DNA of 64,000 bases from an uncultured Bacilli bacterium. GTDB lineage: Bacteria > Bacillota_I > Bacilli_A > RF39 > UBA660. The position numbers and the translations under genes are program-made. Under the pieces are notes generated by a model. That model did no database searches, had not been told where the DNA came from, and saw only the letters and a list, made by a program, of their open reading frames with translations. Below, one piece after another: positions 10,418 through 18,970 of this stretch (position 1 is the first letter of the stretch; each line of letters opens with the position of its first letter). The stretch is from positions 24,946-88,945 of the forward strand of contig CAKOPG010000004.1 of the NCBI GenBank assembly GCA_934098745.1, in the 5' to 3' direction.

Positions 10418-10826
10418 TAATATTGACATAGAATTAGTTTTAAAAAAGAATAATTATGGAAAAATATATCAAATTAATTATATTATTATGATAATCTTAT
10501 TAATATTTATATACATTATATTTACTTATAAAATTCAGTTCATCTATGAAACAGAAGGTAAAATACTATCTGGTAATTTAGTATTATATGTTAATAAAAA
10601 TGATTTAAAGTATATAAATAATAGAAATATATTGAAGATAGACGACAAATACTATTATTATCATCTCATCAAAATAGATTCAGAACTGGATAACAATAAC
10701 CTAAATGACTATTGCTATGTATATTTAAAAATTCCAGATTTAAAAACTATTGATAATTATGTGTATAAAGTTACAATTAATAAAGAAGAAAAGACTATTG
10801 CTGAATATTTAAAAACCAATTTATAA
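10410..10826 (+). CDS. Short membrane accessory protein of the bacteriocin exporter
   Basis: 138 residues. One membrane helix (about 24-44) follows a short cytoplasmic N-terminus; the rest is a predicted extracellular beta-rich domain. It starts at GTG inside the last codons of the exporter gene, with AAAGGAAGTG about 11 bp upstream, so it should be translationally coupled. Its place in the operon is that of the HlyD-like secretion accessory protein of class II bacteriocin systems. Those proteins are usually over 400 residues with a long coiled coil, which is absent here. It may be a reduced adaptor, or an immunity protein; no immunity gene is otherwise obvious. The assignment rests on context. 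Confidence 0.6.
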   Translation: MHDNIDIELVLKKNNYGKIYQINYIIMIILLIFIYIIFTYKIQFIYETEGKILSGNLVLYVNKNDLKYINNRNILKIDDKYYYYHLIKIDSELDNNNLNDYCYVYLKIPDLKTIDNYVYKVTINKEEKTIAEYLKTNL

Positions 10827-10838
10827 GGAGGTGTTCAT

Positions 10839-10976
10839 TTGGAATTAACAAATAAAGAAATGCAAAACGTAACTGGCGGTTTTTCATTTGGCATATTTGC
10901 CGGCCTAGCCAGTGCACTTGTCTTTTTTGTGGGATTAGCCAGTGGTTATACTAATCCTACAAGCTGTAATAACTAA
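10839..10976 (+). CDS. Double-glycine-leader bacteriocin peptide A
   Basis: A 45-residue gene product starting at TTG, with an ideal TAAGGAGG ribosome site 7 bp upstream. The leader MELTNKEMQNVTGG (14 residues) ends in GG, the C39 cleavage site. The 31-residue core is very hydrophobic, contains GLASA and GLASG (GxxxA/GxxxG) helix-packing motifs, and ends GYTNPTSCNN with a single Cys. It lies 12 bp after the accessory gene and 15 bp before a second leader peptide. The pairing and GxxxG motifs point to a two-peptide (class IIb) bacteriocin. The exact family cannot be named from sequence alone. Confidence 0.85.
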   Translation: MELTNKEMQNVTGGFSFGIFAGLASALVFFVGLASGYTNPTSCNN

Positions 10977-10991
10977 TTTATAGGAGGTCTA

Positions 10992-11156
10992 ATGGAATTA
11001 AAAAAAGATGAATTAATGAATATTACTGGCGGTTCTTTGACAGCAGCATTTATCAATGCATTATCAAAAGCAATTAAAACAATTTATGAACTAGGAAAAG
11101 AAACTGGTAGCAGTATTCGTAGATTAATTGAAGAAACATATTGTTCAATTAACTAA
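10992..11156 (+). CDS. Double-glycine-leader bacteriocin peptide B
   Basis: A 54-residue product with ATG after AGGAGGT. The leader MELKKDELMNITGG (14 residues) is clearly related to that of peptide A (MELxxxExMxNxTGG pattern), so the same exporter should process both. The 40-residue core is amphipathic and helical in character, with alternating Lys/Arg and hydrophobic residues, a GKETG (GxxxG) motif in the middle and a C-terminal YCSIN containing one Cys. A GxxxG in both partners is the hallmark of class IIb bacteriocins, whose two peptides pack helix to helix in the target membrane. It could instead act as a signalling peptide, but the pairing argues against that. Confidence 0.83.
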   Translation: MELKKDELMNITGGSLTAAFINALSKAIKTIYELGKETGSSIRRLIEETYCSIN

Positions 11157-11221
11157 GAATTGTTACCATGATTTCTTTAATAATTAGAAAAATAGAATAA
11201 CAAGATATTTACTAATATTTC

Positions 11222-11250
11222 TTGAAAAAAAACTCTCTTTCTGCTAAAAT
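11222..11250 (+). promoter_or_regulatory. Promoter of the 11278 gene, inside an inverted repeat
   Basis: TTGAAA (11222-11227), 17-bp spacer, TAAAAT (11245-11250). An imperfect inverted repeat pairs CTCTCTTTCTGCT (11233-11245) with AGCAGATAGGAGAG (11258-11271). The transcript's ribosome site lies in the right arm, so the repeat may be an operator. Confidence 0.6.
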
Positions 11251-11277
11251 TATATAAAGCAGATAGGAGAGATTGCA

Positions 11278-12675
11278 ATGGAAAAAACAATAAAGATTAA
11301 AACCATTGAATTTTTTGAAATTATTTTCCTATATTATATTACAAAAAATTACAATCTTTTTCCATTTACTATATCTTTAAGCTTATATTATATTTTTAAA
11401 TCCTGTTTTGCCAACTTAAAATTAAGCAACATAAAAGAAGAATATTTATGTAACAAATCTAATATGAAGTTAGTTATATTATTGCTTCTAGTAATTTCCT
11501 TTTGCTTTTTAATATTAAGTATTCTTTTAAGCGATGTAATGAACACTATCTTAGATACAAATGACATGTTTTTGGTATTTCTTTTTATGGGGCTTAGTAT
11601 TTCTTCAGAGCCATTAATTAATATATATAGTGAATACTTAATGATTATGAAACATAAATCAGCTAATACTTTGTATAATTCTTATTATATATTAGAATTA
11701 GTCCTATATATAATAATATCATTTTTTTCTTTTAAAATACTAAAGCTTCCTAATAATATTGCTATATCACTGTTGTATTTACCCAAAATAATATCAATAA
11801 TATTAATAAGCATTCTTTGGTATTTTATCTTAAAAAATAAAAAAGAACTTGTCATACCAAAAGAAAAGTCTTATAATTATCAGGTGGTCAAGAAGATATT
11901 TAAAAAAAATATCCACAAAAGTTTTATTAAAATCATAAATTATAGTTACCTTTATATTTCTATAGTATTAGTATATTTAGTTTTAACTACAAGATATAAT
12001 TATAATAAAACAGAAATATACACATTAATACCCATAGTATATTTATACTTAAAGCATTTAGTAAACTATTATTTAATGATATTAAATAATAATTTAAGTA
12101 TTTTAGGTAAAAATATTTCTTACAATTTATATTCTACACTTAAACTAATGCTTCCATTAACCATAATAGGAAGTATTGTATCACCAATAATATGCCAAAT
12201 TTTGTTTAATAACCCAAATATATCATTATATCTTTCACCGTTGTTATTCTTAGCTATATTCGAGGAAATGTACCTCATATCTTATGACGGAATATATAAT
12301 AAAAAAATAGTAAATATAAGTTTAATTATTGGTATTTTTTCCAAAATAATAATTACAATACCTTTAATTAATGCTTTTTACCGTATGGGGTATAATTTAA
12401 TATATGGTGATATATTAAGTACATCATTAAGTTTATTCATTTCAATAGGTATTAATTATTTATATTCTAAAAATAAATATCATTTTGAAGAAAAATATCT
12501 TGGTAAAATATTATCGATATTTTATGAAAATATATTATTAAGTATAGTGTTAATAATAACTCAATTTATAATCCCATTACATAACTTAAATTATTTAAAG
12601 TCTCTAGTATATTTACCAGTATATTTAGCAATAAGTATTTTATTTATTAAAATTAAGAATGAGAAAAGAGGTTAA
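11278..12675 (+). CDS. Polytopic membrane protein, divergent flippase-like
   Basis: 465 residues with 12-14 hydrophobic segments and very few charged residues outside loops. The helix layout resembles MOP-superfamily flippases (compare the 5612-6895 gene), but I see no diagnostic motif. It has its own promoter directly after the bacteriocin peptides. It could therefore serve immunity or export in that locus, or belong with the pyrophosphatase gene that starts 1 bp after its stop. ATG follows TAGGAGAGA. The function is unassigned. Confidence 0.55.
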   Translation: MEKTIKIKTIEFFEIIFLYYITKNYNLFPFTISLSLYYIFKSCFANLKLSNIKEEYLCNKSNMKLVILLLLVISFCFLILSILLSDVMNTILDTNDMFLVFLFMGLSISSEPLINIYSEYLMIMKHKSANTLYNSYYILELVLYIIISFFSFKILKLPNNIAISLLYLPKIISIILISILWYFILKNKKELVIPKEKSYNYQVVKKIFKKNIHKSFIKIINYSYLYISIVLVYLVLTTRYNYNKTEIYTLIPIVYLYLKHLVNYYLMILNNNLSILGKNISYNLYSTLKLMLPLTIIGSIVSPIICQILFNNPNISLYLSPLLFLAIFEEMYLISYDGIYNKKIVNISLIIGIFSKIIITIPLINAFYRMGYNLIYGDILSTSLSLFISIGINYLYSKNKYHFEEKYLGKILSIFYENILLSIVLIITQFIIPLHNLNYLKSLVYLPVYLAISILFIKIKNEKRG

Positions 12676-12676
12676 T

Positions 12677-14290
12677 ATGGAAAAAATTTATATTTTCGGA
12701 CATCGTAATCCCGATACTGACAGTGTTACTGCAGCTATAACACTATCATATCTAAAGCGAAAACAAGGACTTCATACAGTCCCTGTTATATTAAGTTCAA
12801 TTTCTAAAGAGACATCATATGCCCTAAATTATTTTGGAGTTAAAGAGCCTATGTTTTTAAATGATGTCAAGCTAAAAGTAAAAGATTTAGAATATTCAAA
12901 AGGATATATGGCAACATCTGATATATCTATCTATGAGGCATATCTTCGTATGGAAAAAGAAGGAATAAGTAAAATACCCATCGTTGATAAATCAAAAAAA
13001 TTATTAGGTATGCTGAGTATGAAAGATATAGCTAAAGAATGCCTAATAGGGGATCAATCAAAAATTGAAACTTACTATAAAAATATCATTTTAACAATTG
13101 AAGGAGAAAAAGTTTTAGAATTTGATAATATTATAAAAGGAAGATTAATTATTCCTGGTTTTCGTTCTACAACATTTATAAATGAAATTGAGTTGAAACC
13201 TAATGATATTTTGATAACAGGAAATCGTTATAGCATTATTGAATATGCTATAAACTCAAAAGTAAAAATGATAATTGTTACAGATAATCAAGAAATAAAA
13301 GAAGAACAATTGTCCGAAGCTAAAAAAAATAAGGTAAACATTATTAGAACGAAATATAGTATTTTGGATACTATTAAAAAATTTAACTTCTGTAATAACG
13401 TTGGAACAATTATTAATACAAAAAAAGTCCATACTATTAACGAAAATGAAGATTTAAGTAGTTTTATTTCCGCTGCTGAAAAAGCTAAATACACCTACTA
13501 TCCAATAGTTAATAATGATAAAAAATGTCTAGGAATTATAAAGTTTGCCAATGTAGGATACCAAAACAAAAAGAAAGTTATTTTAGTAGATCATAACTCA
13601 TATGAACAGTCAGCAATTGGCTTAAATGAAGCTGAAATTCTAGAAATAGTTGATCATCATAATATATCTAATATAGGTACAACACATCCAATCAATTTTA
13701 GAAATATGCCTGTCGGTAGTACTAATACAATTATTTATTTGATGTATAAAGAAAATAATGTCAAAATACCTAAAAACATTGCAGGATTGATGTTATCTGG
13801 TATTTTATCTGATACTCTTATTTTAAATTCGCCAACAACCACAATCATTGATAAAGATGCGGTTAATAATTTAGCAAGAATAGCTAAAGTAGATTATAAA
13901 AAATATGGCTTTGATATGCTATCATATGGAACAAATTTATCAGGAAAAACCAAAGAAGAAATATTATATACTGATTTTAAAAAATACCCAACCGATGAGG
14001 GAACAATAGGCTTAGGTCAAATATTTACTACAGATATTAGCGAAATCGACGGTGAAAAAGAAGAATATATTAATATGCTAAATGAGATCGCTAGCCATAA
14101 TGAATATAAATTTATTGCTTTATTTGTAACCGATATTATTAAAAATGGCACATATATATACTATAGTAACGGAGCTAAAGAAATCTTGGATCATGCCTTT
14201 AATGTAGAAACCAAAGAGGGAATATATCTAGATGGCATATTATCAAGAAAGATGCAAATTTTACCTGCAATTCTGGATGTAATGAATTAA
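12677..14290 (+). CDS. ppaC: CBS-regulated manganese-dependent inorganic pyrophosphatase
   Basis: A family II pyrophosphatase hydrolysing PPi to phosphate in the cytosol, 537 residues. The start MEKIYIFGHRNPDTDS carries the first DHH-family metal motif. A regulatory insert follows: a CBS segment (about 70-120), a DRTGG-like segment (about 150-235) and a second CBS segment (about 240-295). The catalytic core then resumes with VDHN and VDHHN (about 310-335) and the DHHA2 region with SGILSDT. CBS inserts confer inhibition or activation by adenine nucleotides in this family. I chose ATG 12677, which matches the family's N-terminus, over an in-frame ATG at 12659 that overlaps the upstream gene. 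A strong terminator follows. Confidence 0.9.
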   Translation: MEKIYIFGHRNPDTDSVTAAITLSYLKRKQGLHTVPVILSSISKETSYALNYFGVKEPMFLNDVKLKVKDLEYSKGYMATSDISIYEAYLRMEKEGISKIPIVDKSKKLLGMLSMKDIAKECLIGDQSKIETYYKNIILTIEGEKVLEFDNIIKGRLIIPGFRSTTFINEIELKPNDILITGNRYSIIEYAINSKVKMIIVTDNQEIKEEQLSEAKKNKVNIIRTKYSILDTIKKFNFCNNVGTIINTKKVHTINENEDLSSFISAAEKAKYTYYPIVNNDKKCLGIIKFANVGYQNKKKVILVDHNSYEQSAIGLNEAEILEIVDHHNISNIGTTHPINFRNMPVGSTNTIIYLMYKENNVKIPKNIAGLMLSGILSDTLILNSPTTTIIDKDAVNNLARIAKVDYKKYGFDMLSYGTNLSGKTKEEILYTDFKKYPTDEGTIGLGQIFTTDISEIDGEKEEYINMLNEIASHNEYKFIALFVTDIIKNGTYIYYSNGAKEILDHAFNVETKEGIYLDGILSRKMQILPAILDVMN

Positions 14291-14382
14291 GAGTATATTA
14301 TTAAATATCCTATCTATTTATTAATTATTAATAATAAATTTTAAATATTATAAATTACTTTCGAGTAAGTATATATCACAAG

Positions 14383-14413
14383 AAGCATTAAGCATAACAT
14401 TAATGCTTTTTTC
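14383..14413 (+). terminator. Terminator after ppaC
   Basis: AAGCATTAA (14383-14391) pairs with TTAATGCTT (14400-14408), then TTTTT. Confidence 0.8.
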
Positions 14414-14456
14414 TAGTTAAAAACTGCTTAAATTCCAATAAAAAGTATATAATTAC

Positions 14457-14485
14457 TTGAAAAAAACAATATATTTAGATATAAT
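14457..14485 (+). promoter_or_regulatory. Promoter of ackA (first copy)
   Basis: TTGAAA (14457-14462) and TATAAT (14480-14485) with an ideal 17-bp spacer, 21 bp before the ATG. Confidence 0.75.
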
Positions 14486-14506
14486 TACTAAAGAAAGAGG
14501 TGTAAA

Positions 14507-15727
14507 ATGATAGTATTATCAGTAAATGCAGGAAGTTCTTCCTTAAAATTCCAAGCTTTTGATATGCCTGAAGAGAATGTTTTAATATCAGGTGTTTTTG
14601 AAAGAATCGGTATGAAAGAAAGCTTCTATACAATTAAACTAAATGGAGAAAAAATAAAAAAAGAAGTTGAATTAAAAAATCATGAAGATGCTCTTCAAAT
14701 CTTGATGGAAGAATTAATTGACAACGAAATAGTAAAATCACTTGATGAAATTAAAGCTATTGGTCACCGTATTGCTCAAGGTGGTCCATACTTTAGTAAA
14801 ACCGAAGAAATGACTGACGAAAATATAAAGAAAGTAAAAGAGTTATCAGTTTTAGCTCCACTTCATAATCCAGCAGCCGTAAAGGGTATCAAAGCTGCTA
14901 AAGCCGTAGTTCCAAATGCTCTTCAAACAGGAGCTTTTGATACAGCTTTTCACCAAACAATTGAAGAAGAAAATTATTTATACCCAGTTCCATATGAATG
15001 GTGTGACAAATATAAAGTAAGAAAATATGGCTTTCATGGAACTAGTCATAAATATGTTGCTTATCGTATGAATGAAATTCTAGGAAGATATAATACTAAA
15101 TTAATTACTTGCCATATTGGTAATGGTGCTAGTATTTCCGCAATCAATGAGGGTGTTTGCGTCAATACATCTATGGGATTAACTCCTAACTCAGGACTTA
15201 TGATGGGTTCTCGTTGTGGAGATATGGATGCCACCGTTATTACCTATATGATGCAACAATTAGAATGTACTCCAGAAGAAATGGATGCAATTTTAAATAA
15301 ACAAAGTGGACTACTTGGAATTAGTGGAGTAAGTAGTGATTCAAGAGATATTGAAGATGGTATTAAAATAGGTAATGCTAGATGTAGTTTAGCTCAAAAA
15401 ATGTTTACTAATAAAATAATTGATCACATAGCCAAATATTATGTTGAACTTGGCGGTTGTGATGCTATTGTCTTTACAGCCGGTATTGGAGAAAATTCTA
15501 TTCATACCAGAAGAGAAATTCTTGACGGCTTAGCAGTTTTAGGTATTAAAATTGATGAAGAAGCCAATGATTGTCGCGGCGTAGAAAGGCTAATTACTAC
15601 TGAAGATTCTTCTATACCATGTTATGTTATTCCAACAAATGAAGAATTGATGATTGCTAGAGATACATACATGTTATATCAAGAAAAACAAAAAGAACAA
15701 GAATTGATTGAAAATGAAATTATTTAA
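14507..15727 (+). CDS. ackA: Acetate kinase (copy 1)
   Basis: Interconverts acetyl phosphate + ADP and acetate + ATP, the substrate-level ATP step of anaerobic fermentation. The 406 residues show the ASKHA signature VNAGSSSLKFQ (6-16), the Arg of GHRIAQGG near residue 87 (Gln where the family usually has His), FDTAFHQT with the catalytic Asp, GFHGTSH with the catalytic His, a MGSRCGD loop with the conserved Arg, and C-terminal PTNEELMIARDT with the metal-binding Glu. No phosphotransacetylase gene is adjacent. The gene overlaps the next phosphoesterase by 14 bp. A second copy lies at 30707. Confidence 0.93.
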   Translation: MIVLSVNAGSSSLKFQAFDMPEENVLISGVFERIGMKESFYTIKLNGEKIKKEVELKNHEDALQILMEELIDNEIVKSLDEIKAIGHRIAQGGPYFSKTEEMTDENIKKVKELSVLAPLHNPAAVKGIKAAKAVVPNALQTGAFDTAFHQTIEEENYLYPVPYEWCDKYKVRKYGFHGTSHKYVAYRMNEILGRYNTKLITCHIGNGASISAINEGVCVNTSMGLTPNSGLMMGSRCGDMDATVITYMMQQLECTPEEMDAILNKQSGLLGISGVSSDSRDIEDGIKIGNARCSLAQKMFTNKIIDHIAKYYVELGGCDAIVFTAGIGENSIHTRREILDGLAVLGIKIDEEANDCRGVERLITTEDSSIPCYVIPTNEELMIARDTYMLYQEKQKEQELIENEII

Positions 15728-16670
15728 AGAAATTTTAAAACAAATAAAAAAATATGATATTATTGTTATTGCCAGGCATATTGGTGCTGATCCGGATGCA
15801 TTAGGAAGTCAGTTTGCATTAAAAGAACTAATTAAAAATACTTTTAAAAACAAAAAAGTATATGCAGTAGGTTCCATTGCCTCAAGATTTAGATTTATGG
15901 GAAGTTTAGAAAAAATTGACAATGTTGATTTATCCAAAGCTCTTTTGATTATCTTAGATACACCAGATAAAAAACGTATTGAAGATATTGAAGATGTTAA
16001 CTTATTTGCTCAAGTAATCAAGATAGATCATCATCCATTTGTAGAAAAATATGCGGATATTGAATATATTGATAGTACCTCTAGTAGTACTTGTCAGTTA
16101 ATATTTAAGTTTATCCTAGAAAACAAACTTAAACTATCTACTAAAATGGCTGAAAATATTTATATAGGTATTATTGGAGACACAGATCGTTTCTTACATG
16201 ACTATACAAATAATGAAACATTTAAACTTACTAGCAAACTTCTTGAATTAAGTAACATTGATTTTACTAAGTTATATGAGCCATTGTATTCAAGGCCATT
16301 AACTGAAGTAAGATTTCAAGGATATATTTATCAAAATTTGATACTTACTGAAAACCATGTTGCTTATATCAAGATAACTGACGACATTATAAAAAAGTTT
16401 GAAGTTGATTCTGCCGCCGCTGGAAACATGATTAATGACTTAAAGTTTGTAAATGAAATTTTAGTATGGGTTTTCTTTTCCGAAGATATTAAGATGAAAA
16501 TAATAAAAGCAAATATCAGATCTCGTGGTCCAATTATTAATGAAACAGCAGCTACATATGGTGGCGGTGGACATCCATATGCCTCTGGCGCTAGATTAAA
16601 AAGTTGGCTTGATGCAGAAAATTTAATAAAAGATTTAGATGAAGTAGCTAAAAATTACAACCCAAAATAG
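15714..16670 (+). CDS. DHH/DHHA1 phosphoesterase, NrnA-like
   Basis: 318 residues of the DHH family that degrades nano-RNA, pAp or cyclic dinucleotide products. Motifs in order: RHIGADPDALGSQ (metal site, N-terminus), ILDTPD, IDHHP (the DHH motif), GDTDRF, and the DHHA1 substrate-binding motif GGGGHPYASGA near the C-terminus. It lacks transmembrane or GGDEF-like parts, so it is NrnA-type rather than GdpP. The start is ATG 15714; a TTG two codons earlier is in frame but less likely. Overlap with ackA suggests translational coupling. The exact substrate cannot be told from sequence. Confidence 0.85.
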   Translation: MKLFKEILKQIKKYDIIVIARHIGADPDALGSQFALKELIKNTFKNKKVYAVGSIASRFRFMGSLEKIDNVDLSKALLIILDTPDKKRIEDIEDVNLFAQVIKIDHHPFVEKYADIEYIDSTSSSTCQLIFKFILENKLKLSTKMAENIYIGIIGDTDRFLHDYTNNETFKLTSKLLELSNIDFTKLYEPLYSRPLTEVRFQGYIYQNLILTENHVAYIKITDDIIKKFEVDSAAAGNMINDLKFVNEILVWVFFSEDIKMKIIKANIRSRGPIINETAATYGGGGHPYASGARLKSWLDAENLIKDLDEVAKNYNPK

Positions 16671-16692
16671 CTCTTCATCTTTTCTTATATAG

Positions 16693-16721
16693 TTGAAAAA
16701 AACAAAAACCTATAGTATAAT
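16693..16721 (+). promoter_or_regulatory. Promoter of the 16738 gene
   Basis: TTGAAA (16693-16698) and TATAAT (16716-16721), 17-bp spacer. The promoter lies inside an apparent upstream extension of the reading frame, which shows that the true start is downstream at 16738. Confidence 0.75.
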
Positions 16722-16737
16722 CTACTTAGGTGATTAT

Positions 16738-17133
16738 ATGAACATTTACTTACAATTAACTGTTGAAACACTTATTGTTTTTACGTTAGTATTTTGCTTA
16801 AATTATTTTCTATGCGTTAAAAAAAATAAAAAAATAAAAAAAAATAATTTACCATTAGAACTTTATTGCATAACTAATATATTTTCATTAGATATCAAAA
16901 TGATTGATTTTCACAAGTTTCAATGTACCTGTGCGCTAATAAATTCTTTTATTATAACCGCCACTTACCTAATAGTTATTTATTTAGTCAAACACATGAT
17001 ATTAAAAGTAACCATAGGAATTGTTCTCCTAATACTTTTAATATTAATCTGCTATGGTTTATTAGGTAGATATTACTGTTATCGCGAAGAGAAATTGCTT
17101 TCAAATAAAAAGAATAATAAATCCTCAAAATAG
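16738..17133 (+). CDS. Small membrane protein of unknown function
   Basis: 131 residues with three hydrophobic segments: about 7-27, a middle one about 60-82, and one about 86-108. A lysine-rich loop (KKNKKIKKNN) follows the first helix and the tail is basic. ATG 16738 follows AGGTGA and a 17-bp-spaced promoter. No motif I can assign. It sits upstream of cotE with a short gap. Confidence 0.65.
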   Translation: MNIYLQLTVETLIVFTLVFCLNYFLCVKKNKKIKKNNLPLELYCITNIFSLDIKMIDFHKFQCTCALINSFIITATYLIVIYLVKHMILKVTIGIVLLILLILICYGLLGRYYCYREEKLLSNKKNNKSSK

Positions 17134-17193
17134 TTACTTATATAGTACTATTTTTTTTGATATTGCATATCTTAAATTGAGGAGTGATCTAAA

Positions 17194-17718
17194 TTGGCAT
17201 ATAAAGAAATAGTTACTAAAGCTGTAATTGGCAAGGGTAAGAAAAAATATCGTAATGACTATCAGATTACAGTAGATGTTATTCCAACAACAATTCTTGG
17301 CTGTTGGATAATAAATCATAATTTTTCCGCCAAAGAAATAAATGGCAAAATTATAATTAATGGAAGTTTTGATGCTAATATTTGGTATTCATATGATAAT
17401 GATACTAAAACTAACGTTATTACCAGAAATATTACTTATACCGAAGAAGAAAAATTATCATTAGCAAATAATGATATTGTCAATAAAGAAGTTATTGTCC
17501 GAAGCCTAAAACAACCTACTTGTGTTAAAGCTAAAGAAGAAGGAAATAACATAAATATCGAAATAGAAAAAGAACTAGGATTAGAAATAATTGGTGATAC
17601 AAAAGTAAAAGTATCATCTGTTGAAGAAGAAGATACTTGGGATATTTTAGGTAGCGATGAAAATGAAGAAATAGATAATATTAATACTAACTATATTGAA
17701 GAAGAGATGAAAAAATAA
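17194..17718 (+). CDS. cotE: Spore coat morphogenetic protein CotE family
   Basis: In Bacillus, CotE directs assembly of the outer spore coat. The N-terminus YKEIVTKAVIGKGKK, the ILGCWIINHNFSA stretch, the NGSFDANIWYSY--D-TKTNV core and the LKQPTC and IGDTKVKV segments match CotE in order and spacing, and the acidic C-terminal tail is also typical. It is 174 residues against about 180 in B. subtilis. The start is TTG with GAGGAGTGA upstream. I see no other coat genes here. Its presence suggests a spore-forming organism or ancestry, or a retained protein with another envelope role. Confidence 0.85.
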   Translation: MAYKEIVTKAVIGKGKKKYRNDYQITVDVIPTTILGCWIINHNFSAKEINGKIIINGSFDANIWYSYDNDTKTNVITRNITYTEEEKLSLANNDIVNKEVIVRSLKQPTCVKAKEEGNNINIEIEKELGLEIIGDTKVKVSSVEEEDTWDILGSDENEEIDNINTNYIEEEMKK

Positions 17719-17732
17719 TTCTCTTTTTTTCA
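17701..17732 (+). terminator. Probable terminator after cotE
   Basis: GAAGAGA (17701-17707) can pair with TCTCTTT (17720-17726, one G-T), followed by T residues. The stem is short. Confidence 0.45.
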
Positions 17733-17743
17733 TTCATTTCATC

Positions 17744-17773
17744 TTGACTAATAAACCTCTTCTTTAGTATAAT
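17744..17773 (+). promoter_or_regulatory. Promoter of the 17797 gene
   Basis: TTGACT (17744-17749) and TATAAT (17768-17773), 18-bp spacer. Confidence 0.65.
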
Positions 17774-17796
17774 TGATATACTAAGGAGAGATAGTT

Positions 17797-18852
17797 ATGG
17801 AAGGTACATATACATATAGTGATTTTTTAATTTCCATATTAGATAAAAAATCAGAAAAATTACCTGATACATATAAAAAAGAATTAAAATTAAATTTATA
17901 TCTAACATTATTATCTCTAAGTAACAATAATTATCAAGAATCATATTATGAAAATAATTTTAACATAATAGACGATTTTTTAAGAAAGATAAATAATTTA
18001 AAAATAAAAATCCAATTAAAAAGAAAAATTTCCGAAATAGATAAACTGTTAACAGAAATAACTGCAATTTATAATGATAACACTAAACTAATTGATAAAT
18101 ATAATGAAGAAAAATTGGATATTATATCAACATTGAATGAAAAAAACGCTAAAGAAATAACAAAAATAGTTGATACTTTAACTAAAGCAAAATTTAAACA
18201 ACACGATTTTCATACTAATAACATTGACTTAAGAAAAGAAGTTTCTGATAGCATTTTAAATTGCAATGTGACAGTTGAAGATGAAACTATAAATATTCAT
18301 AATCCAAATAAAGAAATAAAAATTCAATTGTCAGATTTCTTTCTTCTATTTGATTATTTACTAGATATAAATTTATATGAAAATATTTTTACAAATGAAC
18401 TATCTAATAAACAACATAAAAAAATGATTGAAAATATCATTTCTATAATAGAAACAGATACTATTCCTGAAGATTCATCCATCAAATTTGTTCCTATGGT
18501 ATTGACATACTTTTTAACGAAAAATAACAATAAATTTACCAATACTGATACGAGTTCATTTAGCATTGAAAATATCAAAATAACAGACCTGTATTCATTT
18601 GCAAATAACAAAAATAATACTAATGAAAATACCGCTAAGTGGGAAAAAATCTCTATCCCCAATGCATATCTTTTCGACAAATTAATTAAATGTATCAAAA
18701 AAGGAATGTATTACAATACTGAAGAGAAATATATTTTTGAAAACATTTCCGATAACAAAACAAGTGATTTTAAAGTGAGCATTTCCAATGATAAAATTAT
18801 TGTATTTTTAAAAAATAGTATTTTAGAAAATAAAACCTTAACTAATTTTTAA
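17797..18852 (+). CDS. Hypothetical protein with coiled coil
   Basis: I do not recognise this 351-residue protein. It is Asn/Lys/Ile-rich, with a probable coiled coil at about 65-145 and no signal peptide or membrane helix. The C-terminal half has mixed helix and strand character. ATG follows AAGGAGAG and a clear promoter, and the gene ends in a strong terminator, so it is a single-gene unit. Confidence 0.65.
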   Translation: MEGTYTYSDFLISILDKKSEKLPDTYKKELKLNLYLTLLSLSNNNYQESYYENNFNIIDDFLRKINNLKIKIQLKRKISEIDKLLTEITAIYNDNTKLIDKYNEEKLDIISTLNEKNAKEITKIVDTLTKAKFKQHDFHTNNIDLRKEVSDSILNCNVTVEDETINIHNPNKEIKIQLSDFFLLFDYLLDINLYENIFTNELSNKQHKKMIENIISIIETDTIPEDSSIKFVPMVLTYFLTKNNNKFTNTDTSSFSIENIKITDLYSFANNKNNTNENTAKWEKISIPNAYLFDKLIKCIKKGMYYNTEEKYIFENISDNKTSDFKVSISNDKIIVFLKNSILENKTLTNF

Positions 18853-18859
18853 GGTTTTT
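18832..18859 (+). terminator. Terminator after the 17797 gene
   Basis: AAAACCTTAA (18832-18841) pairs perfectly with TTAAGGTTTT (18849-18858). It overlaps the stop codon. Confidence 0.8.
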
Positions 18860-18942
18860 CTCCATCTCCAGAAAAATATTTTATAAAAAAATAAAATTAT
18901 TACTATTTTTCCCAAAAAACTATTTAATTTTTTTTAATTGTT

Positions 18943-18951
18943 TGGTATAAT
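18943..18951 (+). promoter_or_regulatory. Extended -10 promoter of the lipoprotein gene
   Basis: TG-G-TATAAT at 18943-18951, 19 bp before the ATG at 18971. Confidence 0.55.
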
Positions 18952-18970
18952 GATGAAGAGTAGGTGGAAT

